DNA of 64,000 nt from Chrysaora quinquecirrha. Its lineage: Eukaryota > Cnidaria > Scyphozoa > Semaeostomeae > Pelagiidae. The notes below the pieces were generated by a model. It saw nothing but the letters and a program-made list of their open reading frames with translations. It was not told the origin of the DNA and did not search any database. The stretch spans positions 2,472,840-2,536,839 of the forward strand of contig JACTAT010000014.1 of assembly GCA_014526335.1 (NCBI GenBank), in the 5' to 3' direction. Below, one piece after another: positions 46,601-52,900 of the stretch (its first letter is position 1; every line of letters starts with the position of its first letter). The translations under genes were made by a program, and so were the position numbers.

Positions 46601-48634
46601 TGTAAAAGAGCTTCAGCAATAATATAATGTTAACATTTTAGTGTAATATTGTCAGTTTTTTTTCATCCCCATCCCATACACTTTTTGGACCCGCATATAC
46701 TTTTCAAAGTGTAAATTTTCGAAAGTGTAAAAGTGTGTGTTTATCGATTGACTTACTACGAGAAGAATAAAAAAAACATGAATTATTAACTGCTTCTTAA
46801 TTTTAGTTACTTTCATGACATCATAAGAAATTATTTCGGGATCCTCCGCTGCCCATCATTTTCAGAATTTCGTAGATTCGCAGTCAACGTGTCTCGCAGT
46901 CATGGCTACACTAGGAGACTTGTCGCGCGCGACACCTTATTCCGCGTGTCTCCCAGGGTGGCTAAACTTGCGAGTGACATGCGAGTAGCATGTCTCGCGA
47001 GTCATGGGATGTCGCGGAGACAAGAAATGTTTCTGTTGTCTCCCAGAAACATTTGCGTGTCTGTTGTTACAAATTTTGTCGCGCGCTACAAAGTTTCCGA
47101 GGTGGCTAAACTGGGAGACACCGAAGGGACATCAATGTCTCGCGTGACATGTCTCCTAGTTTAGCCAGGCCTTTACTCTACTCATGCTTACTTTTCAGGC
47201 AAGCGTCATTGTTGAAATATTGTGTATTGGTATCGCGAATAGGCTATTTTCTTTGAATTTTATTCACGAGATCCGTAAGATATTTCGATGCTTAAAGGCC
47301 CTTAATATCGACCAATTTGCCTTTGATTAGTTTATAACTTCAAGATTGCATGAAATAGCGGAAACACTGATCACTTACTACTGTCTTGCAGATGCAGACT
47401 GTACCTCAGACTCCATCAAGCGATTCGCCGCTCATCAACACAACCTTTCTACTTCATGATAAATTGGCCAAGCGAAGAATCGAAAGTCAAATTCTGAGCA
47501 AGCTATCGAATGTCATTCAGCAGTCATTCCTTAAAACTCCAGTGGAAGTCGTCGTGGTATGTTTGTTACTTAGTCATAAATGATTAGCATCTCCAACAAG
47601 GGCGGAGCAGGGATCAAGGCCTCGGCTGCAGGGGGCCTCAAAACAGAGTCCAGTTTGTCTTTTATCAAAAAATAGGACATATAAAAGCAAGTTTCTCAAG
47701 CCAGAATCTCTAAATGAATTTTCTTGAAATTCTCTTTCAGCTACCTATCACGTGTGTGATCAGTAATGTCTTCAGTGGGATTATTTCAGTCTGGTTACCC
47801 GAGTCGTAGTTATCGCTATTGAAATGAATCGTTAGGACGCCAAAACTCATTAACTCAGTTTAATCTGTAACGTCGTTTCAGATAAAGCCTATGCACTATC
47901 AATGTCACTCTTCCATACCTTGACTACAGCAATACTTATCCATTTACTTTCACCCAACGCCAACGACATTATATAGAGCAAAACAGAAGTAAACTCATAC
48001 AGTACATACTTGAAAACGATCTAGGAAAAGTACAGTTGAAATTTCGTGAAAGAATCCTGGGGGTAAAACGCAATTGCACATCCCTAGCAGTAATGAGTGA
48101 ATTGGGCCAAGTACCTAACAATTTTTACGCGACTGATCATTTACTGGCATCGAATAGCGACACTTGACGATAACAACATAGTGAATGAATCATACATCGA
48201 AACTGTCAGCCAGCTCTATAGAATAACGAATGGAAATCGTCGGTTAACTAATCAATAAATGTTTGGGCAAAATCTTGATAAGCCTCTCTTATTCAGCCCC
48301 GCTTACCATGCTTGTTCACTTTCAGCATTTCATTTTAATATGCGTTTTATTAGGTATCAATGCAAATTAGAATCTTCAACTGAAATATTGATTTTATTTT
48401 TAATAGGTTGATCTCCCTCTGAACAGCTTGAAGACCGTGTTTGCGTATCTTTGTATCGACGATGAAGACGATGAATTTGAAGCAAGTGTATCCGACATCA
48501 TTGATCGACAGAAACAGAAGAAATCAGCTCAATATATTCTCAGGGTTTGTTCTACTTTGAGAGAAATCAAACGAGAAAGAAGCGTCGTCGTTTTATATGG
48601 ATATAAAGATGATTTTTACAGGATATTTGTGTAA
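22556..48634 (+). CDS. EIF2AK4: GCN2 eIF2alpha kinase, whole gene (22 recognised exons)
   Basis: GCN2 is a cytoplasmic, ribosome-associated kinase that responds to uncharged tRNA and phosphorylates eIF2alpha to damp translation. Domain order from the joined exons (about 1650 residues; human has 1649): RWD about 1-140, charged linker about 140-200, pseudokinase about 265-510, kinase about 585-1000 with a large acidic insert, HisRS-like about 1030-1510, C-terminal dimerisation and ribosome-binding domain about 1525-1650, ending in YRIFV. Kinase residues seen: GKGGFG loop, Lys in YAIKR, HRDLKPVN, DFG, and activation-loop threonines in MTGKVGT before APE. Almost all junctions agree in phase. Three exons (7, 13, 20) carry a one-base frame break, and a short piece is unassigned between exons 17 and 18. 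Family identity is certain. Confidence 0.97.
23166..23281 (+). CDS. EIF2AK4: GCN2 exon 2 (RWD)
   Basis: Acceptor TTTTAG, donor A/GTAAGT. Encodes RLKLTPLHSIM and VDLVIKYTTRYPT, the RWD beta strands leading to the YPxxxP turn, which continues in the next exon. Confidence 0.93.
23759..23861 (+). CDS. EIF2AK4: GCN2 exon 3 (RWD YPxxxP turn and helix)
   Basis: Encodes PPLLRLENAKGLSKEQISG, the conserved LENAKGLS of RWD domains. The first base completes an Asp codon. Donor GAA/GTAATT. Confidence 0.93.
23970..24553 (+). repeat. Two partial copies of AACAACAACATC repeat, GCN2 intron 3
   Basis: GACTTATTACYTGAGCCGTA and GTTATCGCTAT begin at both about 23985 and 24432. The second copy continues into GAATTGCTAGACACTCAAAC and the AACAACAACATCAATTC core, ending near 24553. 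Confidence 0.55.
25257..25527. mobile_element. MITE, GGCCAAACGATCAAACATT family, GCN2 intron 3
   Basis: Left end GGACCCTGACCAAACAATCA, right end TGTTTGATCGTTTGGCCAGG; interior with repeated ACATTTGCAATTTGCTT and its complement. Ends about 340 bp before exon 4. Confidence 0.75.
25865..26047 (+). CDS. EIF2AK4: GCN2 exon 4 (RWD end, charged linker)
   Basis: Encodes VMVLQLAQSVQAFLHKHN, the last RWD helix, then a Lys/Glu-rich coil. Donor GTG/GTAGGA, phase 0. Confidence 0.93.
26075..26665. repeat. Compound inverted and duplicated repeat, GCN2 intron 4
   Basis: CGTATTTTTTGGCAACCT at the left and CAAAAAATACGGCCT at the right are inverted. The block GTCTACCGAAAAGAGAA occurs twice, as do CCTACCAAACCTGCCGTTTT and close variants. 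It looks like two copies of one element side by side. Confidence 0.6.
26697..27121 (+). mobile_element. tRNA-like SINE, split by a second element
   Basis: The head TGTAGCGTCGTGGTTTAATC at 26699 and the remainder from 26999 (GAGGTCAGGGTACGAG, GTCACAGCCGGCGTCGA, tail CTTCACCTTCGCC) match the SINE at 40737-40920. The gap is filled exactly by the element at 26726-26996. Confidence 0.65.
26726..26996. mobile_element. TA-flanked inverted-repeat element inside a SINE
   Basis: Ends CAATGCCTGGGAAAAGTCTT and AAGACTTTTGGCAGGCATTG are inverted and flanked on both sides by TA, the target duplication of mariner/Tc1-type transposition. It encodes nothing and would be non-autonomous. Confidence 0.75.
27162..27327. 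mobile_element. Near-perfect foldback element, GCN2 intron 4
   Basis: The left arm (TAGCCTGCGTTGCAGACTCA onwards) and right arm (ending GTCTGCAACGCAGGCTA) pair along almost all of 166 bp with a small loop near 27243-27249. GGCTTCCC and GGCTTCCT flank it, a possible 8-bp target duplication as made by hAT transposases. Confidence 0.8.
27430..27757. repeat. Tandem duplication of about 155-170 bp
   Basis: The phrases CTACTCAGTAAARCAAACTG, ATTTACGGGCAA and CATCTACATCTCTACCGTAC occur twice in the same order. The second copy runs into the SINE 3' part at 27758. Confidence 0.7.
27758..27880 (+). mobile_element. 3' part of 5S-type SINE (Deu-like block)
   Basis: CCTTCGGAAGGGACATTAAA followed by CCTTGCCTGGATGAGGCATG matches the 3' half of the SINE at 39252-39530. 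The 5S-like head is missing. Confidence 0.6.
27965..28051 (+). CDS. EIF2AK4: GCN2 exon 5 (charged linker)
   Basis: Twenty-nine codons of highly charged coil (EREEAMKEERKRRQQ), typical of the linker after the RWD domain. Acceptor TTTTAG, donor AAC/GTAAGT. Confidence 0.88.
28704..29063. mobile_element. MITE, GGGA-C-G-TCATTATT family, GCN2 intron 5
   Basis: Same family as 1638-1888: GGTGGGGGCTGAAGAGAAAA and GGGTGGGGTAACCAAAAAT are shared. The right end AATTAATGACCGCTCCC inverts the left. Confidence 0.72.
29067..29570. mobile_element. MITE, GGGACCGTTCATTATT family, second copy
   Basis: Ends GGGACCGTTCATTATTTAGG and AAATAATGAACGGTCCC are inverted; a second inverted pair, TTGGTACCGAAGC and GCTTCGGTACCAACC, lies inside. 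It abuts the previous element. Confidence 0.75.
29571..30161. other. Rest of GCN2 intron 5
   Basis: Contains a GTTGTTGTTGTTGT run near 29814-29828 in a fragment of the dispersed ACN-tail repeat; otherwise nothing recognised. Confidence 0.4.
30162..30393 (+). CDS. EIF2AK4: GCN2 exon 6 (linker to pseudokinase)
   Basis: Acceptor TTCATTGTAG at 30161 gives a phase-0 entry and an open frame of 77 codons plus one base. The end (RRRESLVCSRI, GKLGETVVHCGKCV) leads into the pseudokinase. A closer AG at 30177 would be out of frame. Confidence 0.85.
31510..31666 (+). CDS. EIF2AK4: GCN2 exon 7 (pseudokinase N-lobe, frame break)
   Basis: The first part reads NGEIVSVCEWTLK, matching the pseudokinase N-lobe (human YEWVLQ); the last part matches only in another frame (NIENVYQQ), which continues correctly into exon 8. 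One base is missing somewhere near 31592-31640, where there are runs of A5 and A4. With one extra base the exon is exactly in phase. Confidence 0.85.
32205..32318 (+). CDS. EIF2AK4: GCN2 exon 8 (pseudokinase)
   Basis: Encodes MEQELSYLTTKLQHPNLVHY, matching the HPNVVRY region of the family. Phase 0 both sides; donor CGG/GTTAGT. Confidence 0.92.
33168..33317 (+). CDS. EIF2AK4: GCN2 exon 9 (pseudokinase)
   Basis: Encodes ILLDYLNGSSLAESI through YTKQLVCVLNYLHSKSIVHR and DLQ. It keeps an intact HRD, unlike human HKV. Donor CAG/GTTTGT; the foldback element begins 23 bp later. Confidence 0.93.
33340..33851. mobile_element. Foldback element with inverted minisatellite interior, GCN2 intron 9
   Basis: Ends CCCGGTTAATGTATGCGCTG and TGCACATAAATTACCCGGGG are inverted. 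The left arm (33355-33465) reads CAGTACAGTGGAG..ATATCA; the right arm (33470-33835) has about 15 units of about 21 bp, CTGTACTGATGATATCCCTCC and variants, in the opposite orientation. It belongs to the same family as 2652-2911. The long minus-strand open frame is the repeat read through. Confidence 0.75.
33986..34393. mobile_element. MITE, TACCGTAAAT..GGGGGCTTATTCG family
   Basis: Ends TACCGTAAATCCTCG and CGAGAATTTACGGTA are inverted. The interior repeats GGGGGCTTATTCG and GGGGAGGG several times. Relatives lie near 37600-37700 and 38095-38175. Confidence 0.65.
34535..34599 (+). CDS. EIF2AK4: GCN2 exon 10 (pseudokinase)
   Basis: Short exon encoding PLHVFVTKGNLLKVSGYAVL. SGY sits where an active kinase has DFG, so metal binding is lost. 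Ends AGAAG/GTATAA, phase 2. Confidence 0.88.
35129..35237 (+). CDS. EIF2AK4: GCN2 exon 11 (pseudokinase)
   Basis: Encodes LSDLYNLLQDEG and VKPGKKGDIFNL, matching the family's GKKGDVWRLG. Phase agrees with both neighbours. Confidence 0.92.
35303..35775. repeat. Polypyrimidine (TTC/CTT)n tract, GCN2 intron 11
   Basis: About 450 bp are almost purely C and T on the plus strand, mostly TTC and TTCC units. The open frames on both strands (Ser/Phe/Leu or Lys/Arg-rich) are its translations. Such homopyrimidine-homopurine DNA can form triplex structures (known property). Confidence 0.9.
35930..36030 (+). CDS. EIF2AK4: GCN2 exon 12 (pseudokinase C-lobe)
   Basis: Encodes GLVVLSLLQGKIATGYPVEI and LPDDLQDFLL, matching YPVTIPSDLPADFQDFL of human GCN2. 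Confidence 0.93.
36131..36393 (-). mobile_element. 5S-rRNA-derived SINE, minus orientation, GCN2 intron 12
   Basis: Reverse complement of the 39252-39530 copy. On the minus strand it carries GAAGTTAAGCTTGGTCGTGC, then GATGGGTGAC, the Deu-like CGTCCTTCGGAAGGAATGTT and a (CAA)n tail (GTTGTTGTTGTTG at 36134 on the plus strand). Confidence 0.75.
36792..37058 (+). CDS. EIF2AK4: GCN2 exon 13 (pseudokinase end, kinase start, frame break)
   Basis: The first part reads CLNIDEKERWSASQLLKHSF; the last part reads TRLVTDFEILESLGKGGFG, the ATP-binding glycine loop. The entry frame stops at TGA 36973-36975. The frame changes at the T5 run 36951-36955, and one extra T would join both parts in phase 0. Donor AAA/GTGAGT. 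Confidence 0.88.
37059..37774. other. GCN2 intron 13, left part
   Basis: AT-rich, with AACTAGTTG-like words recurring irregularly (37130-37420) and a GGGGGCTT-rich fragment at 37605-37690. Confidence 0.4.
37775..38061. mobile_element. MITE, GGCCAAACGATCAAACATT family, GCN2 intron 13
   Basis: Well-preserved copy: TTAGGCCCTGGCCAAACGAT at the left, ATCGTTTGGCCAGGGCCTTA at the right. It lies inside a GGGGGCTTAATAGAGAGG-type repeat whose halves flank it, so it inserted into an older element. Confidence 0.85.
38311..38444 (+). CDS. EIF2AK4: GCN2 exon 14 (kinase N-lobe)
   Basis: Encodes ARKKLDGLLYAIKRINLNP with the catalytic Lys, then IIREVKLLSRLNHENVV with the alphaC Glu. Ends AG/GTAGAA, phase 2. 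Confidence 0.95.
38498..38945. mobile_element. MITE, GGCCAAACGATCAAACATT family, long copy, GCN2 intron 14
   Basis: Left end TTAGGCCCTGGCCAAACGAT, right end ATCGTTTGGCCAGACC. Flanks AATATCC and TATCC may be a short target duplication. It shares its interior (CAACTTGCAACATTTC, ATGCATTAGCAATAAC) with 52806-53266 in the opposite orientation. Confidence 0.82.
39252..39530 (+). mobile_element. 5S-rRNA-derived SINE with Deu-like block, GCN2 intron 14
   Basis: Positions 39318-39365 resemble the internal promoter of 5S rRNA: GAAGTTAAG (A box), GGTCGTGTGAGGTCAG and AACTGGATGGGTGAC (C box). Then comes CGTCCTTCGGAAGGAACGTT, similar to the Deu domain of 5S-derived SINEs, and a (CAA)n tail ending at about 39529. 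Pol III origin is inferred. A minus-strand copy is at 36131-36393. Confidence 0.8.
39534..39615 (+). mobile_element. Fragment of tRNA-like SINE 3' part
   Basis: GTTAGCTGATCTACTCTGAG and AATGGTGCTAAATACACAAT match the 3' body of the SINE at 40737-40920. It ends just before exon 15. Confidence 0.45.
39644..40073 (+). CDS. EIF2AK4: GCN2 exon 15 (kinase insert)
   Basis: Starts YYSSWIEAEE (human YYNAWIERHE), then about 130 residues of Ser, Asp and Glu-rich sequence with runs such as DSDSDSSSSSGFS. This is the kinase-domain insert of eIF2alpha kinases, here held in one exon. The region looks disordered and rich in acidic-directed Ser sites (inference). Confidence 0.93.
40074..40736. other. GCN2 intron 15, left part
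   Basis: Rich in CATTTCATTTC, TCATTTCAT and similar words over 40290-40720, a degenerate low-complexity repeat. No exon. Confidence 0.45.
40737..40920 (+). mobile_element. tRNA-like SINE, most complete copy
   Basis: It has an A-box-like TGGCGTCGTGGTGTAATCC at 40744, a B-box GGTTCAAGCCC at 40798, the body GCGTCACAGCCAGAGTCGAG and a tail of CACCTTC units. This is the expected order for a tRNA-derived SINE. Related copies: 9560-9742 (minus), 26697-27121 (split), 21160-21255 and 39534-39615 (fragments). Confidence 0.75.
40928..41256. mobile_element. MITE, GGCCAAACGATCAAACATT family, decayed
   Basis: Left end TTAGGCCCTGGTCCAACC, then GCCAAACGATCAAACATTG. The right end is lost or diverged near ATGTTTCATCG. 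It lies in GCN2 intron 15. Confidence 0.65.
41368..41580 (+). CDS. EIF2AK4: GCN2 exon 16 (kinase hinge and C-lobe)
   Basis: Encodes LYIQMEYCEKSTLRNVID, nearly identical to human GCN2, and WRLFREIVEGLSHVHSQ. Phase 0 both sides. Confidence 0.96.
41601..41880. mobile_element. MITE, GGCCAAACGATCAAACATT family, GCN2 intron 16
   Basis: TTAGGCCCTAGCCAAACGAT at the left and ATCGTTTGGCCACGGCCTTA at the right. It begins 21 bp after the exon 16 donor. Confidence 0.82.
41896..42170. mobile_element. MITE, same family, adjacent second copy
   Basis: Left AAAGGTCCTGGCAAACAGAA, right ACCAACACTGTTTGATCGTG. More diverged; separated by only about 15 bp from the previous copy. Confidence 0.7.
42190..42400 (-). 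repeat. Dispersed repeat with CCGCTGTATCC block
   Basis: Shares CACTTGG..TTCAATTAATTCT, CCGCTGTATCC, CTGACTGGTG and GGTGCATTTAGATTCGCATC with the copy at 61700-62020. Confidence 0.6.
42567..42900 (+). CDS. EIF2AK4: GCN2 exon 17 (catalytic and activation loops)
   Basis: Encodes GIIHRDLKPVNIF, VKIGDFGLATSHT, MTGKVGTYLYAAPE and KVDMYSLGIIFFEM. The right border is uncertain: donors CAAAG/GTCATT (42901), TTG/GTATGC (42908) and A/GTATGT (42922) compete, and none joins exon 18 directly in phase. Confidence 0.93.
42922..43665. other. GCN2 intron 17, possible hidden microexon
   Basis: The residues that family members have between the kinase alphaF/alphaG region and the segment EKIILPEEF are missing. 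A microexon of about 20 bp is expected here but none could be placed with both splice sites and phase. The 43360-43530 part resembles the AACAACAAC repeat in minus orientation. Confidence 0.4.
43666..45082 (+). CDS. EIF2AK4: GCN2 exon 18 (kinase end and most of HisRS-like domain)
   Basis: The largest exon, 1417 bp. It opens with EKIILPEEFEEKPRPKE and LLFWLLNHNSEERPTANELL (kinase end), then the HisRS-like domain: LPFDSRVGLARYIARNGIYN, the equivalent of motif 2, and ILAAGGRYDKLIEMF. The catalytic motifs of true HisRS are diverged, as expected for a tRNA-sensing domain. Donor GCAG/GTGACC, phase 1. Confidence 0.97.
45219..45349 (+). CDS. EIF2AK4: GCN2 exon 19 (anticodon-binding-like part)
   Basis: Encodes IRAKLSSYDVHHDASLEALQ and YCKEAGINNLLLLKE, matching the LQEYCRHHEI region. 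Donor CGG/GTATGT. Confidence 0.93.
45391..45545 (+). repeat. Dispersed repeat, TGACACTCCTCAGG family, GCN2 intron 19
   Basis: GCAGTACAAAATTTCAAAAT, CAGCGGAAACATTTTTCG and GGAATTTATATCTGGATGCG recur in reverse complement at 61840-62020 and partly at 52415-52620. Confidence 0.6.
45583..46113. repeat. (ATTGAT)n hexanucleotide array, GCN2 intron 19
   Basis: About 530 bp of GATATT units with variants GATGTT, GACATT, GATAAT and GATTTTCAT. Several frames on both strands are open, giving Asp-Ile, Leu-Ile and Asn-Ile repeats; these are not proteins. Confidence 0.95.
46245..46363 (+). CDS. EIF2AK4: GCN2 exon 20 (frame break or alternative acceptor)
   Basis: From the strong acceptor TCCTTCAG the entry frame runs VRTREK and stops at TGA 46296. 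The conserved continuation KFTENKVARHMMCEYL lies in another frame. Either one A is missing in the A4 run 46258-46261, or a second acceptor (ACAAG, exon from 46256) is used, which restores phase with 11 fewer bases. Donor AAG/GTAAAT. Confidence 0.85.
46899..47173. mobile_element. MITE, GGCTAAACTAGGAGACA family, GCN2 intron 20
   Basis: Ends ATGGCTACACTAGGAGACTT and TGTCTCCTAGTTTAGCCAGG are inverted. The interior repeats GTGTCTC, GTCGCGCGC and GTGGCTAAACT in both directions, and its GC content is high relative to the surroundings. Confidence 0.75.
47392..47556 (+). CDS. EIF2AK4: GCN2 exon 21 (C-terminal domain)
   Basis: Encodes a variable stretch, then LAKRRIESQILSKLSNVIQQ, the start of the C-terminal dimerisation domain (human STRRRYETQVQTRL). 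Phase 0 both sides. Confidence 0.93.
47584..48406. other. GCN2 intron 21
   Basis: No exon. A short fragment of the ACN-tail repeat lies at 47797-47845 (GAGTCGTAGTTATCGCTATT). Confidence 0.4.
48407..48634 (+). CDS. EIF2AK4: GCN2 exon 22 (C-terminus and stop)
   Basis: Encodes VDLPLNSLKTVFAYLCIDDE and ends SVVVLYGYKDDFYRIFV, matching human LFLYSYRDDYYRILF. TAA stop at 48632-48634. Confidence 0.96.
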   Translation, partial: VDLPLNSLKTVFAYLCIDDEDDEFEASVSDIIDRQKQKKSAQYILRVCSTLREIKRERSVVVLYGYKDDFYRIFV

Positions 48635-48721
48635 ATAAGAATTTATTGGGACTTGTAGAAGTTATTTTGTAAAGATTGTTAGCTATTTAAGACATTATGT
48701 CCATGTAATGTGTCGGATAAA

Positions 48722-48803
48722 ATACCTCCACAGGATTGAAAATCATCCGCTGTACTGATGATATCCCTCCACTGTACTGATGATATTCCTCCACTGCACA
48801 AAA
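48722..48803. repeat. Foldback minisatellite fragment in GCN2 3' UTR
   Basis: CCGCTGTACTGATGATATCC and CTCCACTGTACTGATGATAT are units of the 33340-33851 array. It lies between the stop codon and the candidate poly(A) signal. Confidence 0.7.
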
Positions 48804-48895
48804 TTAGGACTGGGCTCAAGACCTGAGGGAAATAGAGATCAAAACATATATATGTCCAGAAAATATTGATGTCGATGAGCGGCTTTAGATCGTTC

Positions 48896-48901
48896 AATAA
48901 A
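48896..48901 (+). promoter_or_regulatory. Candidate GCN2 poly(A) signal
   Basis: AATAAA 262 bp after the stop codon, the first canonical signal downstream. Confidence 0.5.
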
Positions 48902-49957
48902 TGCTGCCTTTTAACATCGTTACTTTTCTTTAGTTGTAATTATGAATGTAAGGGACATTGCTATAATGTGCGACATTTTTAAGGTGTTTTCTACAGGAAT
49001 TTTTTCAAGTGTATATTGCATAGATCTAAACTGAATATTGCATAGATCTAAAATCTTTTGCCTTATGAATTTGATAACATGGTACTGCTTGAAGAATACA
49101 TAAAAAGAAAATTTCTCAGTGCTGCTTATTTTATTTTGTCGTCCTCTCCTAGCGCAAACTGCAGAGGACACATAACACATCTTTTTAAGTATGATGTAAG
49201 AAAACAATTTGGCAAATCTGAGATGTTTAAACTCTAGGTTCCGAGATTCGAAGCCAATCCGTATGTTTGACTTTCGAAAGAATGAAAAATATCTATGAAA
49301 ACAGAAAACAGAAACCTCCCTACCTATAGCCAAACCGCTTCTCGCTAACGTAGACGTTCATAGCACAAAGTATGACTAGTTCACCCATTCAGCTCGTAGT
49401 GACCCCCGTCTCCCTAACTTTAAGGCATAAATCATCGCCAAGATAGGTTTTCTATATAGATAGGCTGAATCTGAAGAAAAAGTGTCGCAGGGACCAACTT
49501 GAATATTTGTTCTTGAAACCACGCCCTAATTTTCATTGACCACGCCCTTTTACCCTTCAAATGTTGGATATCTGGCTGTGCGACTGACTTCGCTTTGCTG
49601 ATCCCTGTTTCCCGATATTCCCTTTATTTTTGGCCACATTCCCTTGTTCCTTGGATACATTTCGCATGTCACAACGACCCTCGCTGTCCCATTAATTTTT
49701 CAATAAAACCTCGAGTAAAACCTTTGACCAAACCAAACGGAAACATGTTTTATTTTCACACGTTTCTGTTGCCAAGGGAGCTGCGCAGCCTCGTGTCTGA
49801 GTCATGTGGTCATATTTCCAAAATCGTGCGCAGACGCAGGTGCTTTCCTTTCCAATGCAACTGCAGTGAGATGAGAATGAGAAGGCCGACTCCAGAAGTT
49901 AAATAGGGATGATTTCTTGCTGAGTTTTCTTCAACGACATTTCTTATTCATGCAAAG
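48902..49957. other. GCN2 to PRELID1 intergenic region
   Basis: About 1 kb which should contain the PRELID1 promoter. No core promoter motif or further gene recognised. Confidence 0.4.
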
Positions 49958-49989
49958 ATGAAGTACTTTAGCACTTCTTCAAATATAAA
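49958..49989 (+). CDS. PRELID1: PRELID1 exon 1
   Basis: ATG plus ten codons (MKYFSTSSNI and two bases), donor AA/GTGAGT. The human start MVKYF supports this start. Intron 1 is 1.1 kb. Confidence 0.88.
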
Positions 49990-52900
49990 GTGAGTATGAC
50001 TGGAATATTCCTTAGATCATACAAGAATTCACTGCCATGAGACACCGACACTTGAAAGTTTATGACTTTCTGATCTCTTGTGCCTGTATCTTGTCTGGTC
50101 TAGATTAAGTCTATCTATATCTAAATCTTTTTAAAATTACGGTAGGCCAAGTGTTACAACTAGGTATTGATTAGACGAAAACAACCTAGACTGGACAGCA
50201 TGTTTTTCAACGTTTAACACTAGAATATTTGTCCTTTCAACTTGCCCTTGACCTCTACAAGCTGTCCAGTCTAGGTTTTTGTACCTACAGTATATGTGGT
50301 CAAAATGCACATCTGTGTGGTCATTTGCAGTACATACAGTAGTAGTCTTGGTAATAGTATAGCTTAACTCAATACTAAAGATTGGTAGGTAATGGTTAAT
50401 AAATCATTTTGGTAAAGGGCCAACAGCATTGAAATTTGTCAAAATCATAAGATATCAAGTTTTCGATGCCACAATCATAGAGGGGGTCATAGGGAGGCTC
50501 AAAAATACCGTAAAACTACAATTTGTTTGCCAAAAACCATGCTAGGGTACATGTTTTCCTTAAAGACGTTAAGCCGCACCAAAATCACAAATTTGAAAAC
50601 CGTAAAACTGTACTTTTTAAAGGTAAAAACTGTAAAACCGCTCTTAACAAGTCGAAAAACCACAAACTGCCAAGCCCAGTGACCCCTCATCATATAAAGC
50701 ACCCAAAATTTTGTCTAAGTCCAAATTTTTAGCATCTCAGTGTTCAAAGTTTTGCTTTTATAGAGGGGGGGAATAAGTGATGTAAAAAGTTTCATCAACT
50801 TCATTTTCCAAAGCCTAGGAATCAGGAACTTTTGATGCTCAAGAATTGAAAACAAGAAAATTTCAATGCAGTTGAACATTTACTAAAAATTATTATAGTT
50901 GTAAGAAGCAGTGAATATTGGGTCAAAGTCAGCATGCAGATAATAATTTTGAGCAAATCTGCCCATGAGAATGATAAATAAATGTCAAATAAATACCTTG
51001 AGAAAAATTATTTGTTGAGAAATTGTTAATATGTTTTATTTCATTAAGAAATTCATTGTAATGTTTTACTTTTACATAGATACTCCTGGGACCAGGTAAG
51101 CTCAGCTTTCTGGAGAAGATATCCAAATCCTTGGAGTAAGCATGTCCTCACAGAAGATGTTGTAAGCAGGTATGATGGTTGTGGCATATTTATGAAATTT
51201 TGTTGTAGTTTTCTTTGTTAACTGATATTCAGGGACAATGCCAGAGAAAAATGTTGAGATGTCCCCTGCTTAATCAAAATATTTGTTCCCATTATTCATT
51301 CAAATCCAAGATAAAATACTTACGGGATTGAGGTAGACTTAATACTAGAGTCTCAGTTTTCATTCATAAACTCTAGCCTCACAAACAATAGCCATTCACT
51401 ATACTGAGACTCATATCCTAACAACTCCCCTGTATTGGGATGCTGGCAATGCCATTGGAAGCAAAAGGAGTTATACTATTACTTTTCTTGTAGGTGTTTA
51501 GAGGATGCTAAACTGAAGACAATAAAATTATTAACAAAAACAAACAGACTCCCAAAGTGGGGAGAGAAGGTTGGTTGTGGTTGCTAAATTCAGAATCATT
51601 CAGTCTCTCTTTTTTAATTTGCAAAAAGTCCTGCATAAAGCTGCAAAGTCACAATTGCGACCTGACCTTACCTTGACTGTACTGTATTACTGTAGCAAGC
51701 TGTGTAGTTTTAAGTCTGGGAAACTTACATTTTATTTGAAAAAATTGTTCCTGAATGTACACAAGTTACAACCTTGCTCACTACTCAGCACACTGCCTTT
51801 CACGTTGTCTTCATTTCCCCAACAATTCTACATTATTTGGGGAAACAATAGATTCATTGTTTGAGAAACAAAAGATACATTGTTCTGAAAAACGAAAGAT
51901 CCATTCTTATAAGAAACAATAGATTTATTGTTGTTTTTGAGAAAAAATAGATACGTTGTTCTGAAAACTAAAAGATTTATGCTTAAGAGAAACAATAGAT
52001 TTCATTTATTGCTTTTTGAGAAACAATAAATCCATTGTTTGTGGAAGCAATAGGTCAATTTAAGAATGGAATTCCTATATTTTTTTTACTTGTAGAATTT
52101 TTTTTATTACAGTTTGTATCGAGCACAACAGCTTGTTTGGTGGAAGAATCAGTTTTAGATCTTGCTAAGAAAACACTCACAACATACACAAGAAATATTA
52201 GCTATCAAAAAATTATGGTCGTAGAAGAAAAATGTGAATATAAACGCTCAAAAGATAGTAAAGAATGGTGAGCAATATGAACTGAATTATTATCAAATAA
52301 TTGTTTCTTAATTTCCTGGAGTAGAAAAAGCATTGCTTCTTACATTTCATCTCAGTTTGCAGATAGGAAAAAAGGGCAGAAACTCCTTTTGTTATTATTG
52401 AAAGCTTTTTCATATGACACTCCTCTGTGTATAAATGTCTATGTCAGAAGCAGACCAAAAAATTGAAAGAATTTATACCATGATGCAGATCAAAATGCAC
52501 CAATTTGGAAAAATGAAAATATTTTCAGCCTTACTTTCAGTTTGGTCCGCTAGTCAGTCATTTTGATCTATTTCTGACATCTATAATATGAGAAGTGTCA
52601 GAGAATAAAGGCTTTCAAGTATAACCATAATGAATCTGCTCTTTTCCCACTATCTTGAAGTTTTGTATAACTCAAATACTCATCCCAGTTTCTGTTCATT
52701 AGCTGAAACGTCATCCACTTTTGTTGGACGTAGTATCTGTTGTTCAAGAGTTAAGAGATATTTTCACTTGACATTGTATGTTGTCCAACGCTATTATGTC
52801 AAGGCTTAGGCCCTGGCCAAACAATCAAACATTAATGGTCAAACATTTGAAATTTCCTTGTCAAGCAAAATGTTTGACCGTTTGGCCACGTCCAAAAACA

